From assembly GCA_964534275.1 (NCBI GenBank), contig CAZHQG010000009.1, positions 59,234 through 123,233 on the forward strand: a DNA stretch of 64,000 nucleotides, read 5' to 3'. Below, piece by piece: positions 17,655 to 26,588 of this stretch (its first letter is position 1; every line of letters begins with the position of its first letter). Under the pieces are notes generated by a model. The model was not told where the DNA came from and ran no database searches. It worked only from the letters and a program-made list of their open reading frames with translations. The DNA is from HRBIN30 sp964534275. Its GTDB lineage: Bacteria > Desulfobacterota > Binatia > HRBIN30. The position numbers and the translations under genes are program-made.

Positions 17655-18800
17655 TCACAGGCCCGTGGGCTGCGCGGCCGGGAGGAGGATCACATCCGGC
17701 TGCGTCCTCACACCCCGCTGGTGCACCACGTTTGCGTCGCTAAACTCCTCATCTCGCAACTCCTCCGTGATTGCGAGGAGTCCGGTGCCGCGAACCGGGT
17801 CGTTCGTTTGCACACCACGAATGATCGTCTGGCCGGTGAACGTACCCTGGACAGCGACGTTGAAGATAGAGAACGCGTCATCTGCTGAACCAGGCCGCGT
17901 GTCGATATCCGACAGTGCAATTTCCTGGAAACAGGTTACGCTCCTGCTCGTCGAGAAGCGCTGCTCGAACTCGTTAAACACTAGGTACTGCACAACCACC
18001 GACCGCGGAGCCTGGAAGTTGAAGTCCTGAGAGCAGGGAACCAACGTCAAGTCCGTACGAATCGAGCCGCCGCCCGGAACCACGCCGGCGAGACTTACAT
18101 CATCAAAGTAGTGGGACACGAGCAGCAAGTTGGGGCAGCCGTTGTACTCCTGGCCGAGCACCAGCGTGTTGTCGCGGTTGTTTGCACCTTCGATGGCCTG
18201 AATACCGTAAGCGTTGTAGACCCTCGTATCCCGGCCATTTCGCGTCACGATGCCGGCTTCCCCGATGAGAGAGTTCGCATCCACAGGGAGCTCGTCGTCA
18301 CCCACCTGCACGCACTTGAGTTCTCCCACCATCGGATCATCGGGAGCCGGTGGAATCGACCCGGAGTTGAACTCACCCTTTGGCCCAGGCCGGTCTGCCA
18401 ACGGCAAATTCGGAAGCCCCTGCGACACCGACCAAATAATCGGCTGCTTCGAGGTCAGGCGGAATGCGAAATCCGTCTCTTGCCACCCTGGCACACACAC
18501 ACCACCGGTGCCGCAGGCATTCGGACCATTCGGGTTGCAAACCTGAAATGGTGCCACGGAGCAACGGCCGTTCGCGTTCACGTAGAAGCAACGCACGTTG
18601 ACCGGGTTATCGGCGGTGTTCGAAATCTGCACCCAGGTATCGACGCTATTGCTTCCATCCACGACAATTTTTGGAAACACCAGAATTGCCGCCGGGTTGG
18701 TGGAACTAACGTCCGCGCGCACCGCCTCGGCTACCAAGCCAACAAACCCTGCCACCGTTGCCATCACCGCGAGTTTTTGCATCCAACGCACCCTACGCAT
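17655..18800 (-). CDS. Secreted protein of unrecognised family (paralogue 1)
   Basis: A 381-residue exported protein I cannot place in a named family. The ATG at 18800 is chosen for AAAGGAG upstream and a normal signal peptide (hydrophobic 9-26, cleavage after VRA). The mature N-terminus ADVSSTNPAAILVFPK matches the neighbouring gene product (ADVTSEKAASILVFPK), as do WQETDF, LTLVPCSQD and VQYLVFNEFEQRFS-x-S-x-x-VTC. It contains about nine cysteines, including a CNPNGPNACGTGGVC loop unique to this copy. The composition suggests a beta-rich extracellular or periplasmic protein. It lies 70 bases downstream of its paralogue on the same strand with matching ribosome sites, consistent with tandem duplication, and ends at a strong terminator. 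Confidence 0.75.
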   Translation of the reverse strand: MRRVRWMQKLAVMATVAGFVGLVAEAVRADVSSTNPAAILVFPKIVVDGSNSVDTWVQISNTADNPVNVRCFYVNANGRCSVAPFQVCNPNGPNACGTGGVCVPGWQETDFAFRLTSKQPIIWSVSQGLPNLPLADRPGPKGEFNSGSIPPAPDDPMVGELKCVQVGDDELPVDANSLIGEAGIVTRNGRDTRVYNAYGIQAIEGANNRDNTLVLGQEYNGCPNLLLVSHYFDDVSLAGVVPGGGSIRTDLTLVPCSQDFNFQAPRSVVVQYLVFNEFEQRFSTSRSVTCFQEIALSDIDTRPGSADDAFSIFNVAVQGTFTGQTIIRGVQTNDPVRGTGLLAITEELRDEEFSDANVVHQRGVRTQPDVILLPAAQPTGL

Positions 18801-18869
18801 TGCCCTTCTCCTTTCAGTAGGCTGGAAGCCCTCAGCCATCGTCATCCCCTCACCCGCTTCCCGTTCACG

Positions 18870-19931
18870 CTATTCTCGTGGGGCGAGGTAAATTGTATCC
18901 GGTCCAGCAGGTGGCACAAAGCTGCCGGTAGTGTGCAAGCTATACAGTGCGGAGCCACCAGCTGCCGGCAACACTCGTGCGACACCAATCACACCGCCAG
19001 AGCTTCCATTCGCCTGAATCACAGGCGTGATCTCCGTCATAGCAACGTCGGTACCCAGCACGTTCCGGGCAAAGACCGAGTTTGCCGGATTCGTAGCGGC
19101 ATCAATGTCAGATAGAAGGGTGGAGAGGTAGCAGGTGACCGTCGTGCTCGCCGAGAAGCGCTCCTCAAAGGAATTGTAAACCAGGAATTGCACCGTAACG
19201 GTCGATGGAACCTGGTTCTCCAGGTCTTGCGAGCAAGGCACGAGCGTCAGCTCCGTGTTCACCGCATTCGGAATTTCTGCACCGTGATTCAGCCAGAGCT
19301 TCTCCGGACATGCGGCGTACATGTCGCCGTCCAACACCAGCGGATTCGAGGGCGACACGTCCGGATTCCCCTCGATGCCAATGGCGCTGTAGCGAGCAAT
19401 GTCCCCACTACTGCGGAAGACCACCGCTTGGCCGCGCAGGTGGTTCCCCGTAACCGGCTCGCCCGAGGCACTGACTTCGACGCATTTTAGCTCGCCTTCG
19501 AAGTCCGGCTTTGGCGGGATGTGTCCAGGGTCAAAGCCCGAGCCATCCGCGTTAAACCCATCCGTCGGGTCGACACGGCGGCCCTGTGCCACCGACCAGT
19601 GAGTTGGCTGCTGCCGCGTTAGCCACAAGTCAAAGTCTGTCTCCTGCCACAAAGGCCGGCACGTAGCGCTCGGGCGCTCGCACCGTTGGCCAGTTACCGC
19701 GTCGAACAGCCGCGCGTCCACATAGTTACAGTGGACCTGGATCATCGAGTTGCTGGTGTTCACCAGCATGACGACCGTGTCGGTAGTGGCGTTTGCTGTA
19801 ACCTTTGGAAAGACGAGGATCGAAGCCGCCTTCTCCGACGTGACGTCGGCGCGCGCCCCCGACGTCCCCGCTCCCAGGACCGCCCAGGCGCAAAGCCCTG
19901 AGAGTAACACATTCCACTTCACCGTTCGCAT
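18870..19931 (-). CDS. Secreted protein of unrecognised family (paralogue 2)
   Basis: A 353-residue exported protein, paralogue of the product of the next gene. ATG 19931 has AAAGGAGGAGGGC upstream; the signal peptide ends SGARA before ADVTSEKAASILVFPK. Conserved segments shared with paralogue 1 are the start of the mature chain, RPLWQETDFDLWLT, HWSVAQG, GELKCVEV, LTLVPCSQD and VQFLVYNSFEERFSASTTVTC. The cysteine-rich insertion of paralogue 1 is reduced to RCERPSATC. Function is unknown. It is upstream member of the likely two-gene unit 18870-17655. Nearby genes in the same orientation also encode secreted proteins, so a surface or extracellular role is reasonable but unproven. Confidence 0.75.
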   Translation of the reverse strand: MRTVKWNVLLSGLCAWAVLGAGTSGARADVTSEKAASILVFPKVTANATTDTVVMLVNTSNSMIQVHCNYVDARLFDAVTGQRCERPSATCRPLWQETDFDLWLTRQQPTHWSVAQGRRVDPTDGFNADGSGFDPGHIPPKPDFEGELKCVEVSASGEPVTGNHLRGQAVVFRSSGDIARYSAIGIEGNPDVSPSNPLVLDGDMYAACPEKLWLNHGAEIPNAVNTELTLVPCSQDLENQVPSTVTVQFLVYNSFEERFSASTTVTCYLSTLLSDIDAATNPANSVFARNVLGTDVAMTEITPVIQANGSSGGVIGVARVLPAAGGSALYSLHTTGSFVPPAGPDTIYLAPRE

Positions 19932-20193
19932 TGCCCTCCTCCTTTCCAGTCGACCGAACCTGCCTCACTCCCTCCGCCCATCGTTCCAACCCAGAGCGGA
20001 TGCGCCACCCTCGGCACCGCGGAAGTGCGCGCATACATACTCAAAAAATCGCGGGCTTGTCAAGGAAGAATCGCAGGAAAAACACCTTGCCTTCTCAATC
20101 CCCGTGGGCACTGCCTTCCACCGGCCTTTCCACGGTTTCTGCCAGGGGCTCACCACCCTCACTGAAGACCTCCAGCCCAAAGCTACAACGCAC

Positions 20194-21597
20194 CTAGGCA
20201 CGGACGATTTTCTCGCGTCCGTGGCGGACGTTCCGGGTGGCATTGCGGGTGTCGATAACCAACTGACTCGCCGAGACGATAAACTCGTAGTCGAACACTG
20301 AATGATCCGTCGCAACCACCACCGCATCCGCTCGCTCCAACTCGTCCCGGGTCAACGGTACCGAGGCCATGTTGAAATCATAATTTCGCGAGCGCTTCAA
20401 GTAGGGAACGTACGGATCATGGTATCGCACCTGTGCCCCTTTCCGTAGCAACAAGTCCATCAGGCGCAGCGCAGGGGATTCGCGGGTATCGTCGAGGTCC
20501 TTTTTATAGGCGACACCCAGCACCAGCACTCTTGCCCCTTTCAAGCTCTTTTGCCGCTCGTTCAACGCGTCGGCCAGCTTCCCGATGACATATGCAGGCA
20601 TCGCGTGGTTGATTTCTCCGGCAAGCTCGATGAAGCGAGTCGTGAGCTCGTACTCCCGCGCTTTCCAGCTCAAGTAAAATGGGTCGATCGGAATGCAGTG
20701 CCCACCAAGGCCTGGACCGGGATAGAAGGGAGTGAACCCAAACGGTTTGGTTGCCGCCGCGTCGATTACTTCCCAGATGTCAATCCCCATGCGGTCGAAC
20801 AGCACCTTGAGCTCGTTCACCAAAGCAATGTTGACGCAGCGGTAAATGTTTTCGAGCAACTTCGCCGCTTCGGCCACACGCGCAGACGACACGGGGACGA
20901 CTTTCTCCAACACGGCACCATACAGCGCCGCCGCTACGCGACCGCATGCCTCGGTTACCCCACCCACCAGTTTCGGGATCGTACGCGTTGTAAAATTGGG
21001 ATTGTTCGGATCTTCCCGCTCGGGTGAAAAGGCTAGGTGCACGTCGATCCCTACCCGCAGGCCAGAACGCTCCAGGATTTCTTTCACCACTTCGTCGGTC
21101 GTTCCCGGGTAGGTGGTACTTTCTAACACGACGAGCTGCCCAGGACGCAGATACTCCGCGATCGTTTCTGCCGTTCTCTCGACATACGACAGGTCCGGAT
21201 CACGGTTCGGGCTCAGCGGTGTCGGCACACAGATGAGAATCGCGTCGCACTCGCGCAATAAAGAAAAATCCGAAGTCGGGTGGAATTTCCCCTCGGCACG
21301 ACGAGGCAGAGAGTCGGCCACCACTCGCGCCAAGCGTCCACTATCAATGTGGCGGATGTAGCTGCGACCGGCACGGAGCTCTTCTACCTTGCTTTGGTCG
21401 ATGTCGAACCCCACCACCGACACACCACTCTCCGCAAACGTCGCTGCTAGCGGCAGACCGACGTAACCCAGCCCAACAATCCCCACCAATCCTTGCCGCT
21501 TCTCAAAGCGCTCGATCAACTCCACTACCGATGGCCTCGCAGGCATCCCTGCCACCTGAACTTCCCGTCGCGTACGCCGCCAAGGCAGGTCCGACAC
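20194..21597 (-). CDS. Nucleotide-sugar 6-dehydrogenase (UDP-GlcNAc/UDP-Glc dehydrogenase family)
   Basis: A 467-residue enzyme of the UDP-glucose/GDP-mannose dehydrogenase family, oxidising C6 of a nucleotide sugar to the acid with NAD. NAD-binding GIVGLGYVGLPLA is near residue 39 and PTPLSPNRDPD near 130. The catalytic loop GPGLGGHCIPIDPFYL, with the nucleophilic Cys, is near 287, and the C-terminal domain carries VLGVAYKKDLDDTRESPAL. The sequence KAREYELTTRFIELAGEINH is more like WbpA/TviB-type UDP-N-acetylglucosamine dehydrogenases than Ugd. Start is a GTG at 21597 with AAAGGAG ten bases before; an in-frame ATG at 21546 is an alternative. No other capsule or LPS genes adjoin it; it sits inside a run of secreted-protein genes. 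Confidence 0.9.
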   Translation of the reverse strand: MSDLPWRRTRREVQVAGMPARPSVVELIERFEKRQGLVGIVGLGYVGLPLAATFAESGVSVVGFDIDQSKVEELRAGRSYIRHIDSGRLARVVADSLPRRAEGKFHPTSDFSLLRECDAILICVPTPLSPNRDPDLSYVERTAETIAEYLRPGQLVVLESTTYPGTTDEVVKEILERSGLRVGIDVHLAFSPEREDPNNPNFTTRTIPKLVGGVTEACGRVAAALYGAVLEKVVPVSSARVAEAAKLLENIYRCVNIALVNELKVLFDRMGIDIWEVIDAAATKPFGFTPFYPGPGLGGHCIPIDPFYLSWKAREYELTTRFIELAGEINHAMPAYVIGKLADALNERQKSLKGARVLVLGVAYKKDLDDTRESPALRLMDLLLRKGAQVRYHDPYVPYLKRSRNYDFNMASVPLTRDELERADAVVVATDHSVFDYEFIVSASQLVIDTRNATRNVRHGREKIVRA

Positions 21598-21615
21598 TTC
21601 GCCAGAACTCCTTTC

Positions 21616-23205
21616 TTACGATGCACCGAGCGCTCGCCGTATCATCGCCGGACGCCGCCACCACCGCAGCGCCAAAACCGGCAACAGCAACCAAATAGAC
21701 GACCAACCACCTCGTGCACCACTGACGTTGCAATCGCAACCATCACCGTTTCCGGCCGCCGGGGCACCAGTACGGGTCGGTGTGGGGGAACCTACCGCGG
21801 TGGTCGGGGTGCGCGTTGGGGTTGCAATGACCACTGGCGTTGTCGGCGTTGCGGTTCTGGTTGCTGTAGGCGAGGCCTCGACCGGTGGCGTGGTTGGGCT
21901 CGCAGTCCGTGTCGCCGTGATTGTCGGAGTCGGCGTTGGAGGAGGCTCGACGCAAAGGAATCCATTTCGTCCGGCGACGCCAGGAACAGGGTTCCCTTCC
22001 GCATCGCTCGCTCCCACTCCCGTCACGTCGACCCGGGCCTCCACGTCGCTCAACGTTGCATTGCACGTGTAGAGGACCGAACCATCGGGAATCGGATCCA
22101 CATTTTCAAGCGACACCACCACTGCGCGTACAGACGTACAAGCATCGGGAGCACAACCCGGCGGCAGGAACGCAAAGGACGAACCATTTTTGTTCAGGGC
22201 CGGGTTCGCCGTACAGTCAGGGCGCCCGCTTGCGTTGGCATTGACCCGAATGCCCGCGCCCAACACCAGATCATTTTGCGTAGCCACGATCTGTTGCCCA
22301 CCCGTCGCCAAGCGCACGGTAAGCGTAATCGGGCCGCTAGCTAAAAGAACCGCATCTTCCACATACACCGCAGCACCCACCGGCGACGGACGTGGCGATG
22401 GGCAAGGTGTTCGTACCGTGGTTGGAGTGGGAGACGGCCCCGGAGTGGTGGGAGTTGGAATCGCCGTTTCCGTTTCGGTGGCAGTGGGAGTCGGCGTACC
22501 TGGAGTTTCGCTCGGTGTCGGCGTAGGACTCAACGTTGGCGTGCGGGCCGGGCCCGCAATGATCTCACCTAGCTCCAACACGAGTCGCGAATCCACGGCA
22601 ACCGCCGGCACCTTGTTATCCGCCACTTGTAGGCGATCGTACCGCACCACTTGGGGTCCAGGGGTAACCGAAGCAGCCAGGGGAAGGCTACAGGTGAGCA
22701 GGGTGCCATCGGGAATCACCGGCAGCGGGTTTGAAAACGTGGTGGTTACGAGTGCGAATCGCACGCGGTAGTCGCCGGTCCGAACGTTTTGGAAGTCCGG
22801 AGGCACGACCTCGAGCAGGTGGTCTGCCAACCTCGGATCCTTTTGGCAATGCAAAGGGGCGAGCCGACACGTACCGTTGCTCGGACAATCGCTCGAAAAC
22901 TGGCAGGAACTGTTGTCCTCGCAAACGCCGCGCAAGTCGAACTGAGCGACTTGGAAAATCAGATCGAAGTTCACCGTCGCCACTACTTCGCTCTCTCTTT
23001 CGCGCTCCAGCCGCACCGTCATTGTCGCCGGTGCCGGTGGTGTCGACTCGTCGCCCGTGAACGCGTCTGTGGTGTTCACCCGCACGGTCACCACCGCCTG
23101 CACCGGTGCCGCCAGGCTGGCCAACAACACGATTCCCAGCCAAAGGCCAAGAGCGCCCCACCCTCTTACAAAGTGCCTCTGTTGCGCTTGTCCGTTCGCT
23201 GTCAT
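21616..23205 (-). CDS. Secreted double cohesin-like protein with MYXO-CTERM-like tail
   Basis: A 529-residue protein. ATG 23205 has GGGGAGG upstream; the signal peptide ends at PVQA (37). Two beta-rich, cohesin-like modules lie at about 38-220 and 276-424; each ends with an aliphatic strand and contains cysteine pairs (CEDNSSCQFSSDCPSNGTC; CAPDAC). They are joined by a Pro/Thr linker (about 220-275) and followed by another (about 425-486). The C-terminus reads GDGCDCNVSG, a hydrophobic stretch WLLLPVLAL, and RWWRR: the Cys motif plus membrane helix plus arginine cluster of MYXO-CTERM-type sorting tails. The protein is probably retained at the cell envelope by a dedicated sorting peptidase. 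Its modules could bind dockerin-like partners such as the product of the gene just upstream. Module identification is by overall pattern and moderately sure. Confidence 0.7.
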   Translation of the reverse strand: MTANGQAQQRHFVRGWGALGLWLGIVLLASLAAPVQAVVTVRVNTTDAFTGDESTPPAPATMTVRLERERESEVVATVNFDLIFQVAQFDLRGVCEDNSSCQFSSDCPSNGTCRLAPLHCQKDPRLADHLLEVVPPDFQNVRTGDYRVRFALVTTTFSNPLPVIPDGTLLTCSLPLAASVTPGPQVVRYDRLQVADNKVPAVAVDSRLVLELGEIIAGPARTPTLSPTPTPSETPGTPTPTATETETAIPTPTTPGPSPTPTTVRTPCPSPRPSPVGAAVYVEDAVLLASGPITLTVRLATGGQQIVATQNDLVLGAGIRVNANASGRPDCTANPALNKNGSSFAFLPPGCAPDACTSVRAVVVSLENVDPIPDGSVLYTCNATLSDVEARVDVTGVGASDAEGNPVPGVAGRNGFLCVEPPPTPTPTITATRTASPTTPPVEASPTATRTATPTTPVVIATPTRTPTTAVGSPTPTRTGAPAAGNGDGCDCNVSGARGGWSSIWLLLPVLALRWWRRPAMIRRALGAS

Positions 23206-23258
23206 GCGCGAATCCTCCCCGCTCGTGCGTCCACGCCTCATCATTTCCAGGCCCCGAC

Positions 23259-25799
23259 TCATGGACAGCCTCGTGCCAAGCGAAGCACCGCTTTCGTTAC
23301 GTCGCCAACCGTGACTTGGCCGTCTCCGTCGGCGTCGGCGGCCGGACAAGCACTCACGGGCAATCTCGAGGCCATGATCTGCACAACGGTGGTAATTTCG
23401 TTGCCCATCACCTGGCCATTGCCATCGCAATCGCCTGCACACACCTGCACCGGAGTCGGCTCACTGACGGGCGGTGCCTCTAATGTGAACTCGCCTCCTG
23501 CCACGACCACTCGGAAGGTATCGGCACGCTGGTCGCCCACGTTGGTCCGGTCGGCACCGAACACCACCTGACCGCTCCGGCCCGCAACCGGCTGGAATGT
23601 GCAATGGAACACTGGCCCGTCAGCAAATGTTTGGATCGGGAACGACAAATCACCTGTGAAAAGCCGCAGCCGACGGTAGCCTTCAGGAGCGGCTGGGCTT
23701 TGTGGGAGAGTCGCCAAGAGCACGTGCGAGCCACGCAGGCGCTCGTCGAGACGACACGTCCTGCCAGGATCGCCAATGTCGAGAAGCCCTGGATCGTACA
23801 GTACGTCGAGCTGGACCGTAGCAAGTTCCCCCAGGCCTCCAGCAGCATTCACTGTGAGGTTCACTTTCCCATCCTCGCTTCTCGCGACGTCGAGTGTGAG
23901 GGTCACTTCTTGCCCTCGGTCGTGCGCGAACGTGAGCGGCCGGCCTTCCTGCACGCAACCACGAGCCAAGTTCAACACGATTTGGGTAATCTCGTTGCCC
24001 ATCACCGCGCCGTCCCCATTCAAGTCGGCCGCCACGCATTGATCGAGACTCAGTACTCCGCCCAGGATGTACACAGCATTGGAAACCTCGTTGCCAAACA
24101 CGAAGCCATCGAGGTTACAGTCGCCACCGCATTCGCACAGGCCGTCGATACATGCCTCGCGATCGAAGCAGTTCAGCCGGTCGATTGTCGGGTCTTCGTC
24201 GTCACACGGGCGCTTCTTTTTACAGTATCCGCCCCGGCAATGGTGGTCCGGTGGACAATCCGCATCGGTCGTACATGGGCGAAACGTGGGCGTCGGCGTC
24301 GCTGTATTTGTCGGGGTTCGCGTGCGGGTCGGTGTTGGTGTTCGCGTCACCGTCGGAGTGGGGCTAGGCGTTACGCAGAAACCCGCAACACACACCAGCC
24401 CCTCGGGGCAGATTCCATCGGGGCACGAGCCTGGCCCGAAAAACGGATTTTGACCCAAGTACGCTTGGCCCGCGAAGGCGCCTCCGGGGACCAGGTTGGT
24501 CGCAAACGACACGAACGCCACCCGTGTGCCTGGACCCGAAATCGCCGGAGCCGCGTCCGGCACCCCGGCGTTCGCCAACTCACCACGGTCGCTCACATCC
24601 ACCACAAGCGTGCGTCCGATTTGCCGATCCCGCACGAACATGTTGGACGCGTGGTTGTTGTCATTGGGGATCAAGTTGGTTGCTGCCGACCCAAATGCCA
24701 CAAAGCGACCGTCCGCAGAAATCGCTGGCGGGAAGGAAAAATCATCGGCGTTGCCGCCGCGCATGTTCACGCTCACGCGCTCGATTGTCCGTTGCTGACG
24801 GTCGAACACGAACACATCGACCACGCCATTGCGATCGTCGGCGACCAAGTTATCGGCAAGCGATTTGAAGGCAACGAAGCGGCCATCCGCACTAATCGCC
24901 GGCAAGATGCTATCGCCATTTCCCTGAGTTCCGTTGCTCGCCACACTCACCCGCTCGATGGCTCCACTCGTGCGATCGCACACGAAAATATCCACAAAGC
25001 CGTTCGTATCGCCGCTCACCAAATTCGTAGCTGCGGAAGCAAAGGCCACTATGGAACCATCTTCACTGATCGCGGGGTGAGAACTCGGACCGTTCGGCTG
25101 AACATTGCACAGGCGTTCCGTCGTACCCGCAGCCAAATCACGAACAAAGATGTCCGCAACTCGGTTGGTGTCCCCGTCAACCAAATTGGAAGCCTCGGAC
25201 TGGAAGGCCACCCAACGGCCGTCGCCGCTCACTGCCGGATACAAACTATCGCCATTCCCTTGGCTTCCGTTGGTGGCCACGCTTACGCGCTCCGTCGTGC
25301 CGAGGTCCCGCCTCCGAACAAACACGTCAAGCCGGTTGTTCGTATCTCCAGGAACAAGATTCGACGCGGCCGAGTAAAACACCACTAGGTTGCCGTCGTG
25401 ACTCACGGCCACGTTTCCGCCTTGCGCATGGCTCGGGCCGTTTGCTTGCGTTCCCGCGGAACTTACGCTCGCCCGCTCGACCCGGCCGCTCCGAACATCA
25501 CGCACGAATACATCTCGAGCTTGGTTCGTATCGAGTACCACCAAGTTGGTGGCATCAGAGTAAAAAGCGACAACGTTCCCTTCGCGATCCATTCCCACGC
25601 CCCCAGCTGCTCCGTTGGATGCCTGGCCCGAAGGGTTGGCACTGATCAACCGTAACGGCTCTCCGACTTGAGCCCAGCACGGCAGCGATCCAAGCCACAT
25701 CATCGCGATCGCTCCGATGCCAAACGTTACGAAAGTTGCCCTGCAGCCCCTGTCTCGGTTCGAGCGGCTAATCGAATAACAGCGACTTTCCACCGCCAT
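23259..25799 (-). CDS. Secreted PD40 propeller protein with dockerin-like and cohesin-like modules
   Basis: An 846-residue protein. ATG 25799 has AAGGAGGAG upstream; the signal peptide ends near LPCWAQ (43). Residues about 50-440 are TolB/PD40-type beta-propeller blades, each near 55-60 residues with the recurring pattern ISADGRFVAFxSxAxNLVxxDTNxxxDVFVRD. A Pro/Thr linker and cysteine-rich segment (CTTDADCPPDHHC, CKKKRPC) follow. The first dockerin-like pair of EF-loops (DCNLDGFVFGNE, DLNGDGAVMGNE) is near 555-610, a cohesin-like module near 620-770, and a second pair (DCDGNGQVMGNE, DADGDGQVTVGD) ends the protein. Having both partner types in one chain suggests self-assembly or docking to the downstream cohesin-like protein. 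No enzyme domain is visible. Confidence 0.78.
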   Translation of the reverse strand: MAVESRCYSISRSNRDRGCRATFVTFGIGAIAMMWLGSLPCWAQVGEPLRLISANPSGQASNGAAGGVGMDREGNVVAFYSDATNLVVLDTNQARDVFVRDVRSGRVERASVSSAGTQANGPSHAQGGNVAVSHDGNLVVFYSAASNLVPGDTNNRLDVFVRRRDLGTTERVSVATNGSQGNGDSLYPAVSGDGRWVAFQSEASNLVDGDTNRVADIFVRDLAAGTTERLCNVQPNGPSSHPAISEDGSIVAFASAATNLVSGDTNGFVDIFVCDRTSGAIERVSVASNGTQGNGDSILPAISADGRFVAFKSLADNLVADDRNGVVDVFVFDRQQRTIERVSVNMRGGNADDFSFPPAISADGRFVAFGSAATNLIPNDNNHASNMFVRDRQIGRTLVVDVSDRGELANAGVPDAAPAISGPGTRVAFVSFATNLVPGGAFAGQAYLGQNPFFGPGSCPDGICPEGLVCVAGFCVTPSPTPTVTRTPTPTRTRTPTNTATPTPTFRPCTTDADCPPDHHCRGGYCKKKRPCDDEDPTIDRLNCFDREACIDGLCECGGDCNLDGFVFGNEVSNAVYILGGVLSLDQCVAADLNGDGAVMGNEITQIVLNLARGCVQEGRPLTFAHDRGQEVTLTLDVARSEDGKVNLTVNAAGGLGELATVQLDVLYDPGLLDIGDPGRTCRLDERLRGSHVLLATLPQSPAAPEGYRRLRLFTGDLSFPIQTFADGPVFHCTFQPVAGRSGQVVFGADRTNVGDQRADTFRVVVAGGEFTLEAPPVSEPTPVQVCAGDCDGNGQVMGNEITTVVQIMASRLPVSACPAADADGDGQVTVGDVTKAVLRLARGCP

Positions 25800-26210
25800 G
25801 CTCTCCTCCTTGCGAATCACCCCACCACTCCAGATGCCCCCTTTCGCGGCTCGCACGCTTGGCCGAGAACCACGTTATGCCATCCCAAACTTGTCACCTT
25901 CGATTGTTCCCCCACTCACCCGAGCGGAGATTCAGCGGTGGCAAAGTGCCATTCTCAGGCCAGGAAGTCAACCGGAGTTTTGCTAACTGCCGAATCAAGC
26001 AGCGTGTTCCGCGCCGTGTCCCCACGGTTCTTTGGCGTGGAACGTCGCTCCAGCACGGTCGCCCTGCTGGCTCGAGCCACTCGAGCACACCCGGAACAGT
26101 CGCCACACTACACCGTAGGCGTCGTTCGTGCGAACAACTGCCCCGCTAGTCCAAGGGATGCAGCCGTGGTATCCGGCGGAGACAAGGTCCATCTCACCCC
26201 GGAGGCCAAA
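25800..26210. other. Divergent intergenic region, no feature seen
   Basis: About 410 bases between the divergent PD40/dockerin gene and the epoxide hydrolase gene. An open frame continues upstream of the latter but lacks family homology and any ribosome site. Promoters for both genes should lie here; I could not place a convincing one. Confidence 0.45.
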
Positions 26211-26588
26211 ATGAGCAGCAAGCACGAAGACATCGTCCGGCAATTTTGCGCAGCGTGGAGTCGCCGCAATGTCGAGGAGTTACTGGCGTTCTTCTCCCCT
26301 GATGCCGTCTACCACAACATGCCCCTACCGCCGCTCCAGGGGATCGATGCGATTCGAGCTACCCTGGAGACGTTCGTGACACCAGCAGAGTGGATCGAGT
26401 TCGAGATCCTCAACATCGCAAGCCGTGGCAACACGGTCTTCACGGAACGAGTGGATCGATTCCGCTTCGCTGGGAAAGAAGTAAGCCTACCGGTAGCGGG
26501 CGTGTTCGAACTGGAAAACGGGAAGATCAGGGCATGGCGAGACTACTTCGACATGCAAACCTGGCTCCAGCAAACCACGCCTGCGTAA
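26211..26588 (+). CDS. Limonene-1,2-epoxide hydrolase family protein
   Basis: A 125-residue SnoaL/NTF2-fold protein. ATG 26211 follows GGAGG and begins the family sequence MSSKHEDIVRQFCAAW. The features of limonene-1,2-epoxide hydrolase are present: AVYHNMPLPPLQGIDAIRATLETF near 37, TERVDRF near 85 supplying the Arg and Asp, and LPVAGVFELENGKIRAWRDYFD near 96 supplying the second Asp of the Asp-Arg-Asp catalytic site. The enzyme opens epoxides to diols in a single concerted step in the cytoplasm. Related proteins act on terpenoid and steroid-like epoxides, so substrate is not fixed. It is isolated, with long intergenic regions on both sides. Confidence 0.87.
   Translation: MSSKHEDIVRQFCAAWSRRNVEELLAFFSPDAVYHNMPLPPLQGIDAIRATLETFVTPAEWIEFEILNIASRGNTVFTERVDRFRFAGKEVSLPVAGVFELENGKIRAWRDYFDMQTWLQQTTPA

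Noticed and set aside
21616..23205. Short direct repeats in Pro/Thr linkers, considered as a CRISPR or tandem-repeat locus
   Set aside because: The repeats are coding (TPT-type codons), irregular in length and in frame with the secreted protein; there are no spacers and no cas genes.
23604..25388. 594-residue open frame on plus strand within the PD40/dockerin gene
   Set aside because: Antisense shadow of a repetitive gene; composition is His/Arg-rich and non-protein-like.
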